DNA of 45,763 nt from an uncultured Porphyromonadaceae bacterium (GTDB lineage Bacteria > Bacteroidota > Bacteroidia > Bacteroidales > Muribaculaceae): contig CAMWRH010000019.1 in NCBI GenBank assembly GCA_947176605.1, positions 1 through 45,763 of the forward strand, written 5' to 3'. Below, piece by piece: positions 1 to 11,300 of this stretch. The position numbers and the translations under genes were made by a program. Position 1 is the first letter of the stretch, and each line of letters begins with the position of its first letter. Below the pieces are notes generated by a model. The model was not told where the DNA came from, searched no databases, and worked only from the letters and a program-made list of their open reading frames with translations.

Positions 1-42
1 GGTTTGGGTTTTGCGGGGTCCTTTCTGGGTTCTCTCGTCGGC

Positions 43-393
43 TCAGTCGGCATCTGTGTCTGCGGGGTCGGCGTCGGGGTCGCGTGAGAGGAGTGTGAGG
101 GTGTCTTCGATGGTGAGGGGCTGGGTGTTGAGCAGGAGGTTGACGTCTTCTGTTTTCATGCGCGGTGTGTGGAATTCGAGTACTTTGATTTCTATGGGGA
201 GGCGCTCGGCGGGGGCGAGGGCTTCGATGTCGATTTCGAAGTCGGAGACGGTGCGGAGGTTACCGTCGGAGTCGAGCTGCTCTTTGGGCTTGAAGTAGCT
301 GAGGGAGTGCTGCTGGAGCAACTGTTTGAGGGTCTGGCGGGTTGGGTCGGGCTGCTGTGGGCGGCGTCCGCCGGTCTTGTATCCTTGTGCCAT
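43..393 (-). CDS. Putative small terminase-like protein (116 aa)
   Basis: The ORF encodes 116 residues and opens with MAQGYKTGGRRP. Such a Lys/Gly/Arg-rich opening (KTGGR/KGGR followed by P-x-x-x-T) is common at the N-terminus of Bacteroidetes phage small-terminase-like DNA-binding proteins. A central acidic helix follows, then the segment LAPAERLPIEIKVLEFHTPRMK (about residues 59-80), which resembles the conserved 'L-x-P-x-E-R ... P-K' end of that family. The C-terminus is acidic and disordered-looking (repeated Asp/Ala). It is transcribed away from the ejection-protein genes, with a candidate TAAATTTG promoter about 50 bases upstream of its ATG. The gene call is fairly secure because the reading frame has sensible composition. 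The small-terminase role is inferred from the N-terminal pattern only, and a second candidate lies next to the large terminase (28639-29052). Confidence 0.6.
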   Translation of the reverse strand: MAQGYKTGGRRPQQPDPTRQTLKQLLQQHSLSYFKPKEQLDSDGNLRTVSDFEIDIEALAPAERLPIEIKVLEFHTPRMKTEDVNLLLNTQPLTIEDTLTLLSRDPDADPADTDAD

Positions 394-418
394 GTGATGT
401 AATGTTTTTTTGTGTGGT

Positions 419-488
419 GATTCAACGGTTAAAAGTCGGTTGCAAATTTAGCTTTATAATTTAGCGGCTGAATTAAATTCGTTGAATC
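419..488. repeat. Perfect 9-bp inverted repeat flanking a promoter-like box
   Basis: GATTCAACG at 419-427 and its exact reverse complement CGTTGAATC at 480-488 enclose 52 bases. This spacer is AT-rich and contains the promoter-like box at 443-450. Inverted repeats around a promoter are the layout of the phase-variable invertible promoters known from Bacteroides, though those usually have longer arms. No invertase gene is visible in the window. Confidence 0.4.
443..450 (-). promoter_or_regulatory. Candidate Bacteroidetes -7 box (TAAATTTG, minus strand)
   Basis: Read on the minus strand this is TAAATTTGC, an exact fit to the Bacteroidetes -7 consensus TAnnTTTG. It lies about 50 bases upstream of the ATG at 393. 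No convincing -33 TTTG is present at the usual spacing. Confidence 0.35.
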
Positions 489-617
489 CGGACGGTCGGC
501 CGGTTCCGGATGGCTAATATGGCGCTTGTGCGTGGCATGTGTGTGCTTGCGGTGGCGGGTGGTGTGGATGCTGTCGGGACGGCTGGCCGGTGGGTCGGCA
601 GTAATCTCTGTACTGGT

Positions 618-1130
618 ATGATTGGATCTATCTTGGGTGCGGCTGTCTCGGCTGCGGGGAGTATCTTCGGGGGCATTCAGGCTTCGAAGGCTATGCGTAA
701 GGTGAAGGATAATGTTGAGGCTCAGAGGAGCCGCAACAAGGCGTGGTATGAGAGGCGGTATAATGAGGATGCCACTCAGCGTGCGGATGCGCAGCGGATT
801 CTGGCGCGGACTGAGGCGGCGATTCGTGAGAGGAATATGGCGGCGGCCGGGACGCAGGCTGTGATGGGTGGATCGGAGGAGTCGCTTGCGGCTGTTAAGG
901 CCGCCAATAATGAGGCTATGGCGGATGCTGTGTCGCGGATTGTAGCGCAGGGTGAGGCGCGTAAGGATGCTGTGGAAGCGCGGTATCAGCAACGTGAGGC
1001 GGCTCTTGACGAGCAGCTGAATAATCTGGAGACGGGGCGTGCGCAGGGTATCTCGCAGGCTGTGGGCGGTCTGTCGTCGGTGGGTGCGAATCTGGCTGAT
1101 GCTTTTGGTAAGGACGTGAAGGAGGCGTGA
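618..1130 (+). CDS. Putative internal virion / ejection protein, gp14-like (170 aa)
   Basis: I chose the ATG at 618 because the protein then begins MIGSILGAAVSAAGSIFGG, a glycine/alanine-rich hydrophobic start typical of small phage ejection or pilot proteins. The frame stays open upstream to 510, but that part reads as non-protein-like. The hydrophobic N-terminus (residues 1-22) is followed by a long, charged, Ala/Gln/Arg-rich helical region (residues 23-140) and a short Gly/Ser tail. There is no enzymatic motif. The gene is followed after 10 bases by the 1141 gene and then by the giant gene. Three consecutive ejection-type genes next to the portal resemble the gp14-gp15-gp16 arrangement of T7-like phages. 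That comparison rests on layout and composition, not on a detected domain. Confidence 0.7.
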   Translation: MIGSILGAAVSAAGSIFGGIQASKAMRKVKDNVEAQRSRNKAWYERRYNEDATQRADAQRILARTEAAIRERNMAAAGTQAVMGGSEESLAAVKAANNEAMADAVSRIVAQGEARKDAVEARYQQREAALDEQLNNLETGRAQGISQAVGGLSSVGANLADAFGKDVKEA

Positions 1131-1140
1131 GGGCGGCTTT

Positions 1141-2238
1141 ATGGCTATGGATGATGAGATGAAGGATAAGGATCCGGGTATGGCGGCGGATGAGTCGCGG
1201 GATCGTGCAGGGGCTCTTTCGGGTGCTGAGGCTACGGCACAGGGGGACGGTGCACGGGACGGTCTGGCTTCCGGGGCTGCTGGCGGCGGTGATTGGGCCG
1301 AGGTGCAGGTGGGGGCGGCTTATGACCGTTCGATCCGGATGCTGGAGGAGGCGGCGGCGAAGGTGACGCCGGAGTCGGATGAGCAGCGGAGGGCGCGGGA
1401 ACGGCGTGAGCGATCGAGGAAGATTGTGTCGGCTGTGGGTGACGGCGTGGCGGCGCTGGCTAATCTGTTTTTTACGTCGCGGTATGCTCCGAATATGTAT
1501 AAGCCGGAGCTGTCGCAATTGGGGGCGTTGAATAAGCGTCTGGAGCAGGAGCGTGCGGCCCGCAGGGAGAATAATGAGAAGTATCTGAATTTTGTGCTTA
1601 AAGGGGCCGGGATGCAGGCGGAGAAGGCGAAGACTCTGCGTGAGCTTCAGGCTCAGCAGGAGAAGCTGCGGATTGCCCGCGAGGCGGCTGAGCGTGAGGC
1701 GGAGAAACATAAGTGGGAGAAGGATTTGCAGGAGGATAGGCGGCGTGAGCAGTCGGGTAAGGCTGATAAGGTGGCTGCGGAGGCTGAAACGGCGCGTGTG
1801 GAGGCTGGCTATGCTCCGCGGATGCAGGAGACTAAGCTTGTGTCGGAGAAGGCTCTGGGTACTCAGCGTGTGGCTGCGGCTGGAGCTTCGTCGGCTGCGG
1901 CTGAGGCTTCGAGGGCGGCTGCTCAGAAGTCGAGGAGTGATGCTGTGAAGGAATATGCGGCTCGGTCGGCTGACGGATCGGTGACGACGTATAAGAACCG
2001 TCAGGCTGCGATCGACCATGAGCGGCGGGAAGGTACTTATGATCCGAAGCGCTGGGGCGATGACGTGGTGAAGGAGACTGAGGTGACGGAGACGAAGCCG
2101 GATAAGCTGACGGGGAAGGAGCAGACTTCTTCGAAGACGACGCGGACGCGGACGACGTATACCGGGTTTGATGCGTCGCAGTATAAGCGTAAGGATGATG
2201 GTAAGGGGGGTGCGGGGGGGCCTCCTCCTTTGAATTAG
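1141..2238 (+). CDS. Putative coiled-coil internal virion protein (365 aa)
   Basis: This is a highly charged, mostly helical protein. Residues 1-60 are acidic and low-complexity. Residues about 80-130 contain a better conserved block (AVGDGVAALANLFFTSRYAP, then N-M-Y) that I associate with Bacteroidetes phage virion proteins. Residues about 130-270 form an extended coiled coil rich in E-x-x-A/R-x-x-A, where every few positions carry Arg, Glu or Ala. The tail is Lys/Thr-rich and ends in GGAGGPPPLN. It starts 10 bases after the preceding ejection-type gene and shares its codon style (GTG, CGT, GCG, CTG). By position and shape it is the middle member of a three-gene ejection set ending in the giant protein. 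No catalytic motif is visible, and a scaffold-like or tail-needle role cannot be excluded. Confidence 0.7.
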   Translation: MAMDDEMKDKDPGMAADESRDRAGALSGAEATAQGDGARDGLASGAAGGGDWAEVQVGAAYDRSIRMLEEAAAKVTPESDEQRRARERRERSRKIVSAVGDGVAALANLFFTSRYAPNMYKPELSQLGALNKRLEQERAARRENNEKYLNFVLKGAGMQAEKAKTLRELQAQQEKLRIAREAAEREAEKHKWEKDLQEDRRREQSGKADKVAAEAETARVEAGYAPRMQETKLVSEKALGTQRVAAAGASSAAAEASRAAAQKSRSDAVKEYAARSADGSVTTYKNRQAAIDHERREGTYDPKRWGDDVVKETEVTETKPDKLTGKEQTSSKTTRTRTTYTGFDASQYKRKDDGKGGAGGPPPLN

Positions 2239-2371
2239 GATTCGGGGGAGCTTTGTAGAGCGGACGCATGAGTGTGCCTACCTGCAAGGGTCGAGGTGCG
2301 GACTGGCGCCGGGGTGGAATGGTGATTTTATTTTTCTATTGACTTTCTGATTTTTAAGAGGCTGTGTGATT

Positions 2372-5300
2372 ATGGCAGACAATAATGTGAATGGTGTTTC
2401 GGGTGGTAAGAAGTACAGTATCACGACTTCTGACGGTAAGACGCATGATGTGAGTGCGGAGAATGTGGAGAAGTACGGGATGAAGTCGTATGCGTCGGCG
2501 TATGCGGGGGCGACTGTGCATATGCGTGACGCGCAGGGTGCTGATTATGATATTCCTCTGGGGCATTATGATGCTGCTGTGGCGCAGGGCCTTTCTCCTT
2601 ATCTTAAGGATGCGGGGGCGACCGGGGTGGCGGCTAAATCTGCCGGAGCGGCCCGGCAGGTCGCTGAAGCTCCGGCGCAGAACCACGAGTCCCGGGGTGC
2701 TTCGCGTGATGAGGCTCAGGGGTCGGCACGGGGGCAGGCTGAGAATGGCGGTAAGGCAGCCGGTGCTGACGGGGCCGGAAGTGTGGAGGCCAGAAGTGCG
2801 GGTGCCGGGGCAGAGCCGGGGACTGGCGAGAAGGCGGAGGGATGGACTCCGACGTGGCAGGAGAAGCTGCGGATGATGTATGAGATGCAGTTCGGGGGGA
2901 CGGATGTGCGTAAGACCGGCCGTACGGCTGAGGACGGGTATCCGGAGTGGGAGTCGGTGTATTGTCCATCGGTGGATGAGACGGTGGATGCGATGCGGCG
3001 GACTGTGGAGCAGGGTCGGCGTGTGGCTTCGCTGAAGACGCGGAAGGGGCGTGATGAGGCTAAGGCACTGGAGAATGCGGCGCGTGCGGCGGGGGTGCGT
3101 ACGTCGGTGACGGGTCTGACGCCGGGAGGCGTGGCGGCTGATGAGGCGGGAGCCCAGGTGCAGGGGGCGGCAGATGATGGCGCCGGTGTGCTGCTGCATG
3201 GGCGCGGGCCGGTAGCGTATGGTGTCGTGGAGGAGGATGGTGTGCGTAAGACGCAGTGGCTGCTTCCTGACGGCAGGCTTACGACGGATCTTGTGGAGGC
3301 TGATAAGGCTGAGTATGGGGCACGGCGTATGAGGCTTATGAATGAGTTTACGGGGCGTATGAGGGAGAATGGTCTTGATCCGGCGCGGAAGGAGGATGTG
3401 GAGAAGCAGGCTCAGCTGGATTATGAGGCCCCGATTCGTAAGGCTGTGGCGGCTGCTGTGGCGGCGGATGATGAGCGGCGTGCAAAGTCGGATGATGCGT
3501 ATATGGCCAATGCGATGAATATGATCGGTGGCGTGAATGCGCGTCTTGGGCGTCAGGCGGCTACGAAGGAGACCGGCATGGGTGATCTGGTGAAGATTGC
3601 GGAGAGTGCGTTTGAGGGGCTTCCGGCGGGTTACAGGGATGAGCTTGTGGCCGGGTATGCGCGGTATTTTGAGGAGCATAAGGATGAGTTGAAGGGGCGC
3701 AGTGTGGCTGATGCGGCGCGTGATGCTGCGAAGTCGGCGGTGTATGCCCAGGTGCATGAGGCGTATGTGGAGCGTAATATGCCGGAGAGTGGCGGTGAGT
3801 TTCTGCTGCGTAAGATTGTGGAGCTTAATCCGGCTGGGGTGGCGCTGTCGTCGACGATTAATCCGGAGGGGCAGGCTTATGCTGATCTGGATGCGATGGA
3901 GCGTTATGGGTCGGAGCATAAGGGGCTGGATATTACGGGGACGGTGCTTGGGATGGCGTTTGATCCGGTGACGCTGGCTTCGTGGGGTGTGGGTAGCGCG
4001 GCCTCGAAGCTGGTGATGGGTGCCGTTGGAAAGGGTATGGCGCGTAGGGCTGTGTGGCCTGTGGCGGCGCGTGTGGCGGGCGCGCGTCTTGCGGGGCGTG
4101 TGGTCGGGGGCATGGCCGCCGGGGCTGCGAATTTCGGGATGTTTGAGATGTCGAAGGATGCGGAGCGCCAGTTGTATCAGGGTGGTTATGTGAATCCGGA
4201 GTCGGGGAATCTGGAGGATTTCTCGTGGGCTTCGGTGATGCACAGCGGTGTGCATGGTCTTGGCATGGGCGCGGTAACGGGTGCGGTGGCTCCGTTGCTG
4301 GGGAATGTGGCTGACAAGGCGGTGCGTGGCGTGGGCTCGACGGCCGGGAAGGTGGCTTTGCGCACCGGTGAGGTGGCTGTGTCGAAGTTGCTGGAGGGTA
4401 CGGTGTTTGCGGCGCCGGAGATGTATGCTGTGCGGACGATGGGGGATGCTGATTTTGACCGGCTGTATGCGCGTCAGTATGGGTATGACCATATTTCGGA
4501 TGCTGAGGCGCGGGCTGAGGCGCGTAAGGCTGCGCGGGCTGATCTGTGTGGGGATGCGTGGACTGACAGTATGGCGCTGATGATGGGTTTCGGTCTGTCG
4601 CATGCGGTGAAGTCGGCTCCTTCGGTGGTGCGGGGGCTGCGTGCGGTGCAGCCTCGTGTGGATGCTTCGGGGCGTGAGGTGCCTTTGACGCGTGAGGAGC
4701 GTCTACAGAATAACCGGAGTTTTAAGGAGCGTGTGCGCCGGATGCTTGACAAGGAGGGTCCGGAGGGTGTGAAGGCGTTTACGCGTGAGGAGCTTGCTGA
4801 GCTGAAGCGTAAGGGTTACGGTCGGCTCGGGGATCTGTTTGCGTATGATCGGGAGCATGAGTCGCGGCGTGTGAGTGTGCGGCGCGAGGGTGCGGACCTT
4901 ACCGGGGGATTCGGGCTTGCGGAGATTTCGGAGGCTGAGCGTGGCAATGAGGCGTTTGACGGGTATGAGATGATGGAGGCTCTGATGTCGGACGGGAGTG
5001 TGAGTGAGGCTACGCGTGCGAGGGCTTATTATGTACTGACGGGGCGTGTGCTTGTGCCTTCTACGGTATCGGGATGGCGGCGTGAGAATACTGCGGACGG
5101 TGGGATTATCGTAATGGGTGTGAGTCAGTCAGGGAGCGTGGTGACTTCGCGCCGTTTTGATTCGGAGCAGGGTGCGCAGGAGGAGATTGAGCGCATCGGG
5201 CGTCAGGTGGAGCTGAATACGATTGATGTGGGTGAGCAGGCGCGTGTGGCTGAGGCGTCCGGTCGCGTGATGCTTGCCGCTATCAAGGAGGCTTATCCGG

Positions 5301-8300
5301 GTATGCCGGCGGATGGCGTGTATAAGGTGTATGAGCGTGTGAAGGGGGGTAAGGATGAGGTGACGGAGGCTGAGCGGAAGCTGGCGGAGCGGATTGATGA
5401 GGCTGTGGAGCGGATGTCGGGAGCTGGCGTGGGCGATGATGTGAGGCCGGAGAGTATACGTGCGCGTGTGTCGGAGGAGACTGGCGTGAATGTGGATGCG
5501 GCTATCCGTAAGGAGCCGGGTAAGCGTTCGGCTGGGGAGCAGGGGGCTGTGGAACGGTATGTGCGTGAGCTGTTCGGCAGGGATGCCGGGGAGGAAGAGG
5601 CACCGGGTGCCGGGTCGCAGGTGGATGCTTCTTTGGCTGAAGGGATTATGGCTGCTGAGGCTGAGGGGCGTGCGGTGTATGAGCGGGCGGCGGATGGCGA
5701 TGAGTCGGCGGGAGCTGATATGGAGACTATAGGTGCGCGTGTGGCTGAGACGCGTGCGGCGCTGGAGGAGACGCTGGGTGATGAGGCTGACGCTTATATG
5801 TGGCAGGTTGATGAGAATCCGTGGGCTCTGCTGGAGAATCCGGAGTTTTCGGAGGATGTACGCGTGGCGGTAATCGACTATCTGAATGCGAAGAGTGTGA
5901 TGGATGGTGTGATTGGTGGCGCTTCGGAGAGTCTGGAGACTCGTGAGCGGGAGATGTCGAATCTGATCGGTCGGCGGACGCATAGGGATAAGGGTGTGCT
6001 TGTGCCGGCGGTGATGAAGCTGGATGACCGTGAGGTGTATGTGCTTACGGGAGATGTGGTGATGTTGCCCGACGGTAGCGGTGTGGATCCGGAGAGGTCG
6101 AGTGAGCGGCTGACGGTGGTGTATGCTGATACCGGGGAGTATGGGATGACGAGCCGGGATCAGGTGCGTTATGTGCGTGATGCAGTGGATCCGGCGGCGG
6201 AGCTTTCGGAGGCTGTGGAGCGTATGCGTGATGAGGAGGCTGTGCGTCTTGCCGGTATGGCTGGGGCTTCGGAGGGAGCCACTCCGGCCGCTGAAGCTCC
6301 TGCGGCGGATCATGAGGCAGGCGGGGAGGCCACTCCGGTCGCTGAGGCTCCGGCGCAGGACCACGAGGCCCGCGTGGATGGCAACAATGGCACTGAAAAT
6401 ATTCCCGGCAACGGCAACATTGATGCAGAAAATATTCCTGCACCTGCGGATACGGCTCAATACGACCAAGGATATGAATATGGGCTCAACAGCGTACAGA
6501 ATTATTCGGATGAACGACTGAACAGCGAGATTGAGAAACTTAGAGGAGGTGCCGACTTGCTGACAGACTTCGGGCGAGGAATGCTTGAAGCGATGGAGTA
6601 TGCCCAGCAGGAAAGAGCGATGGCGGCTCAGAGCGTTCCTGAAAATGCGGAAAGCGTTCCCAATATTGGCGAAAACACCGAAATTCCTACAGAAAATCGT
6701 GAATCATCCACGGAAAGCGTTCCCAATTCCGCAATTCCTGTAGAAAACGTACAGGAGACGGGCCACGAGACCCACGGGGAGGCTCCGGCGAGTGGAGAAC
6801 AGTTCTCCCCTACTGACGGCACGGCTCCGGCGGCTCCGGCGGCTGATGCGGCTCCGGTATCTGAGGAGACAGGGGGCGCGGTGGAAAGCGCTCTGTCGCG
6901 GATTCCGGTGGATGAGGCATCGGGAGAGCCGATGTTTGAAGCCGTTGAAAAGGATTTGGCCTGGGATGGACTTGTAGAGGCAGTCGGGAGCGAAAAGGAT
7001 GCAGCCGACATAGCACTCGCCCAGATAGAGCAGGCGAACGCAGACCTTGAATCGCTGAAGAAGAAACCGCCTACGATGAAAGCACCCAAACTGAAAGGGT
7101 CTCCCATGGCCATGGCGAAAGCCAAGCAGGACGCGCAGGCGAAATATGCCGAGGAAGTTGCCGATTACAATCAGCGACTCGCTGACACGCAGGCGAAGGC
7201 GAATGCTTGGACTTCAATACTGGGAGTGCATAGAGACCGCACGTCAGAACTTCGGAGACAGCAGGAGGAGGAACGCCGTCGGCGTGACGCAGAATTGCAC
7301 GACCAAGCCGTGGCTCAGTTTGAGGAGGAACAGCGACTGAAAGCCGAGCGTGATGCAGAACAGGGCGCCATAGGCACTCACGCAGTGAATCCGAAGATAA
7401 AGGAGAAATGGGACAAGGCAGACAAGATCAAGGGTAATAGGGATATTGTAATTCTTGCTGATGGGTCTTCATTGGCCGGTCACTACTATTTGATTGGTCC
7501 AGAAGATGCGACAGCCAGCCATGATGTGGATAATGGCTTTGAGCCGACAGAAGGCTTCCCTATAGACAAGAATGGGCAGAGCACAAATGACCGCGATTAC
7601 AAGAGAGATAAGGATGCACAGAGAATGGTGTACTCCATGGGTGATGACTATGACGGAAGAGCTATGCAGAATCCTATCATAGTCAGTCAGGATGGGATTG
7701 TTCTATCAGGCACTAACCGATGGAATTCAGGCATATTGGCTGCTCGGCAAGGAACGGACAAAAAATATCTGGCATACGGACGTGAATTCGGTAGCAAATT
7801 TGGTTTCACTCCTGAGCAGATTGACAGTAAGGAGCATCGACGAGTGGTATTTGTGCCTGACGAGGCACTACCCTATGACGCGACCACCTTCTCACGCTTC
7901 AACGCGCAGGAGATGAAGAGCCAAAGCAAGCCGGAGGCGGCTGTCAAACTTGGCAAGATAGTACCTGACAATGTATTCGGGGACATAGTGACCGACATTG
8001 CCAAGTATGACCGACTCTCGGACTACTACCGGGACGAGGAGGCGGCAGCGCAGGCACTGGGCGCACTGATGCAGGCAGGAGTGATCAACGACAAGCAGCT
8101 GCCCGAACTTCGGACCGGTACGGCACTATCGGCCGCAGGCAAGGAACTTATTGAGAACACACTGATAGGAAAGGTCTTTCAGTCCTCTCCAGATGCAGTG
8201 CGTCAGATAATCTCCATGCCATCTATGAGGGAGACCATAGTAATGGGCCTTGGGGAGATAGCGAGCAACAGCACCCTCGGCAAGCGTGGCTATGACCTCA

Positions 8301-11300
8301 GCGCGGAACTTTCAGCCGCCGTTGACCTCGTGACGCGAGCCAAGAATGCGAGTCCCGATGTATATAAGGAGGGTATGCCAGTATCGCCATTCGGCAGGAT
8401 GCAGGGTCTATTCGATGACCAGTACGGAGACAGCCGTGTGACTGACGCGACCACCCTCCTGCTTGCCGACATACTGAACAGCGGTAAGCCGAGCGAACTG
8501 CGCAAGATACTCGCCATGTATAACAAGCAGGCAATCGAGGCGTCCGCGGGGGCAGTTGACCTCTTCAGCGAGAGCGGAAAACCATATACCAAGGAAGAAA
8601 TATTAACCAGTGTAAACGAACTATTCAGTAATGGAACAGCAAGAGAAAAACAGGAACTTGTCGACGCAGCCATCGCCGACAGGAAACAGAGGGTTTCAGC
8701 CGAACCGGCGGAGCGTAGAAAAGGCGAGGCAGTTGAACAAGCTGCGGATGCTGGCGGACGCAGTGAAGGCAGTGAGGAACGAGCCGGAGGAAATACCGGA
8801 GTGGATGGAGAAGGCACCGATAATATACCGGAGGAAAGGATAACCGCTCCCCTATCCGAGTCAGAAACTGATGAATATGGGAGGCCCTTCGTCATATCCT
8901 CAGACGGAAGCACCACATTCGGAGACATTGATGCGGAAAGCGGACTGAAAGCCGCACCGATACGTCTGAGCGTCGGGGAAAACAGAAAAGATAATAATGG
9001 CACAAACCATGGCTACGGACTTATGCATATAGAAGCCGGACATGGGGAACAGATCAAGAATGCCGGATTTGCATCTGTAGAGGAATTTGTGGAGAATGTG
9101 GCACGTAATTACGAGACTATCAGAGAAGGCAACCGCTATGGCAACAAACCGACATACCTGCTCGAAGTCAAGGACGGCCACAATAACACACTGTTCATCC
9201 AGCTCTCCAATGATGGAACATACTGGAATGTAAACAGCGCGGGCATCTTCCGAGAAAGATACTCGCGCAATAAACCGGTAGTTTCGTCCTTACCCACCAT
9301 TGGAAGCAGTTCAAACGCCGAAACTGCTGAAGTTAATCACGGCCAGAACGAGGGCGCAGCCGTCACCAGCGGGAATTCTTCCGAAACTTCCGGTGGCAAA
9401 GATAATGCTTTGTCAGCAAATAAACAAGAACCGGGGGTGGAAAGTTCTCTGGGCGAGCGTATAGCCGAGGCAGATGCGACAATGAACACCGAGCCGACCG
9501 AAGAGGAGGCACGGAAGATCGCAATCTCTAAAAGGAATTTCGCACGAGAAAACCGGGATGAGTCGTCTTTGCGAAAGGCAGTAGAGGACTGCATAGCAGG
9601 GTGGGAAACAGGGTATGAACCAGGCCATGAAGAAAAATACAGAAGTTCATATCTCAAATACCGCGCCGCTAAAGAATTGCTTAACGAACTTCCACCGGCA
9701 GAGCCTGAAAAGAGCCGGACTCCGGAGGAAGATGCCTCCGAAGCGCAGAAAGCGGCAGGCAACTACAAGATGGAACACCGCAAGGTTGACGGCTACAACA
9801 TCAGCATTGAGAACCCCAAAGGTAGTGTGCGCCGTGGTAAGGACGCGGACGGCACGGAGTGGGAAACCTCCATGCAGAACGCTCCTACACTCTCTGAGGA
9901 CAAAAAAGGTAGCAAATTTTCGGGAGATGGGCAAGATAACATTTCAGATTCCGCCAAATCGGGCACAGGGAAAGTGATACTGAGTGGTAAGACTAAAAAT
10001 GGCAGGAAATATGATGTTATGGTGGCGAAGGATGAGACGCGTGACGGGGTGCGTAAGGTGTCGTTGGAGACACGTTTTGACAATGGAACAACGGGTGCTG
10101 TAAGAAATAGCTTCGGTTTGCCGCTATCATTTATTGGGTCGGAGAACAGGGCGTTCGATGTGGCGGAAGGTAGCTTTAATGTTACGGGTGTGATTGTTGA
10201 TGCCGACGGGGCTGTGAGGGCGCAATTGTCGGACGGACGTGAAGTGGCCGTGAACGACCTACCGGCGGATATGGCGGGGAAACTCGGGATAAAAGTGACG
10301 GGCGAGCACCGGGGAAACAGGCTTACGGAGGCTGAAGTGGTGGAATACGAGGCTCATGTAAAATCCCAGCTTGAGGCTTACGTTGTCAATGGAATGCGCA
10401 AGAGAGCTGCCATACGCATGCTCAGAGAGGATATCTGGAGGCATGAGGAGGTGTACCTTGCCGCGGGATACTCAGCGGATGAGGCGTATGCCAGGGCTAC
10501 GAGTCTTGCCCAGGGGCTGATAGAGAAGCTTACCCCGAGAAAGGTTGGTGGATTTACCATCTACATCGAGAATGAGCGTGGCAGCGTCCGCAGCGGGGTT
10601 GATGAGGAAGAAAAAGTCTGGGAGACAGAGATGCGGAATGATTATGGTTTCATTGCCGATGCCAAGGGAACAGACGGAGATAACATTGATGTCTTCCTGT
10701 CTTCCGACATTGACGGATGGAACGGCAGGAAGGTGTTTGTCGTGGATCAATACAACCCTGACGGTAGTTTCGACGAGCATAAGGTGATGCTCGGCTTCAA
10801 TGACCGGGAGGAGGCGTTTGGGGCTTATCTCTCCAACTATGAGGAGGGATGGGAGAAAGGACGCAGACTTGAATGCACGGAGGTTAATCTTGAGGACTTC
10901 GAGAGGTGGATTAATTCGTCAAAGCGCAAGACCAAACCATTTGCCGAATATGCAAGTGTAAAGCCTGTTGATGAAGAAGTCAATATGCCGACCACTCTCC
11001 AGTGGAGTAATGAGCGTGCAGACAACGGCGAGCCATTCTTAATAGGGACTAATGGCAGTATAGACTTAGTGGAAATTGAGCAGGACGTATTTGACAAAAT
11101 GGGCATTGCCAAAGCACCATTCCGTCTCACCCCCTCAATGGTAAACCATGTTTATGAACGTCATAAGAAAGAACTGAAACTCAAATCTCCCGAAGATGCA
11201 GTAGACGCAATTCTTGACGTGATGAATAACTTTGACCACGTCCGTAAAGGCAGGGATAATACATTCATCTTCTCGGTTGAGGGTGCGCGCAGTATTTCTG

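Noticed and set aside
916-2019. Minus-strand frame of 367 codons opposite the ejection-type genes
   Set aside because: Arg/Ser/Leu-rich shadow of two genes with natural composition on the plus strand.
2239-2371. Another copy of the dispersed repeat or a terminator before the giant gene
   Set aside because: Only a faint resemblance (gggggagctttg, then a ggacgca trace); too degraded to call.
2354-4603. Long antisense open frame (749 codons) opposite the giant gene
   Set aside because: Its product is a His/Arg/Pro/Leu/Ile-rich string without domains. GC-rich codon bias on the plus strand keeps the opposite strand free of stops.
9615-9977. Third possible overprinted ORF (120 codons) in the giant gene
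   Set aside because: Arg/Thr/Ala-rich composition typical of a shadow, and the giant frame here is well conserved in type (start of the pyrophosphatase-like domain).
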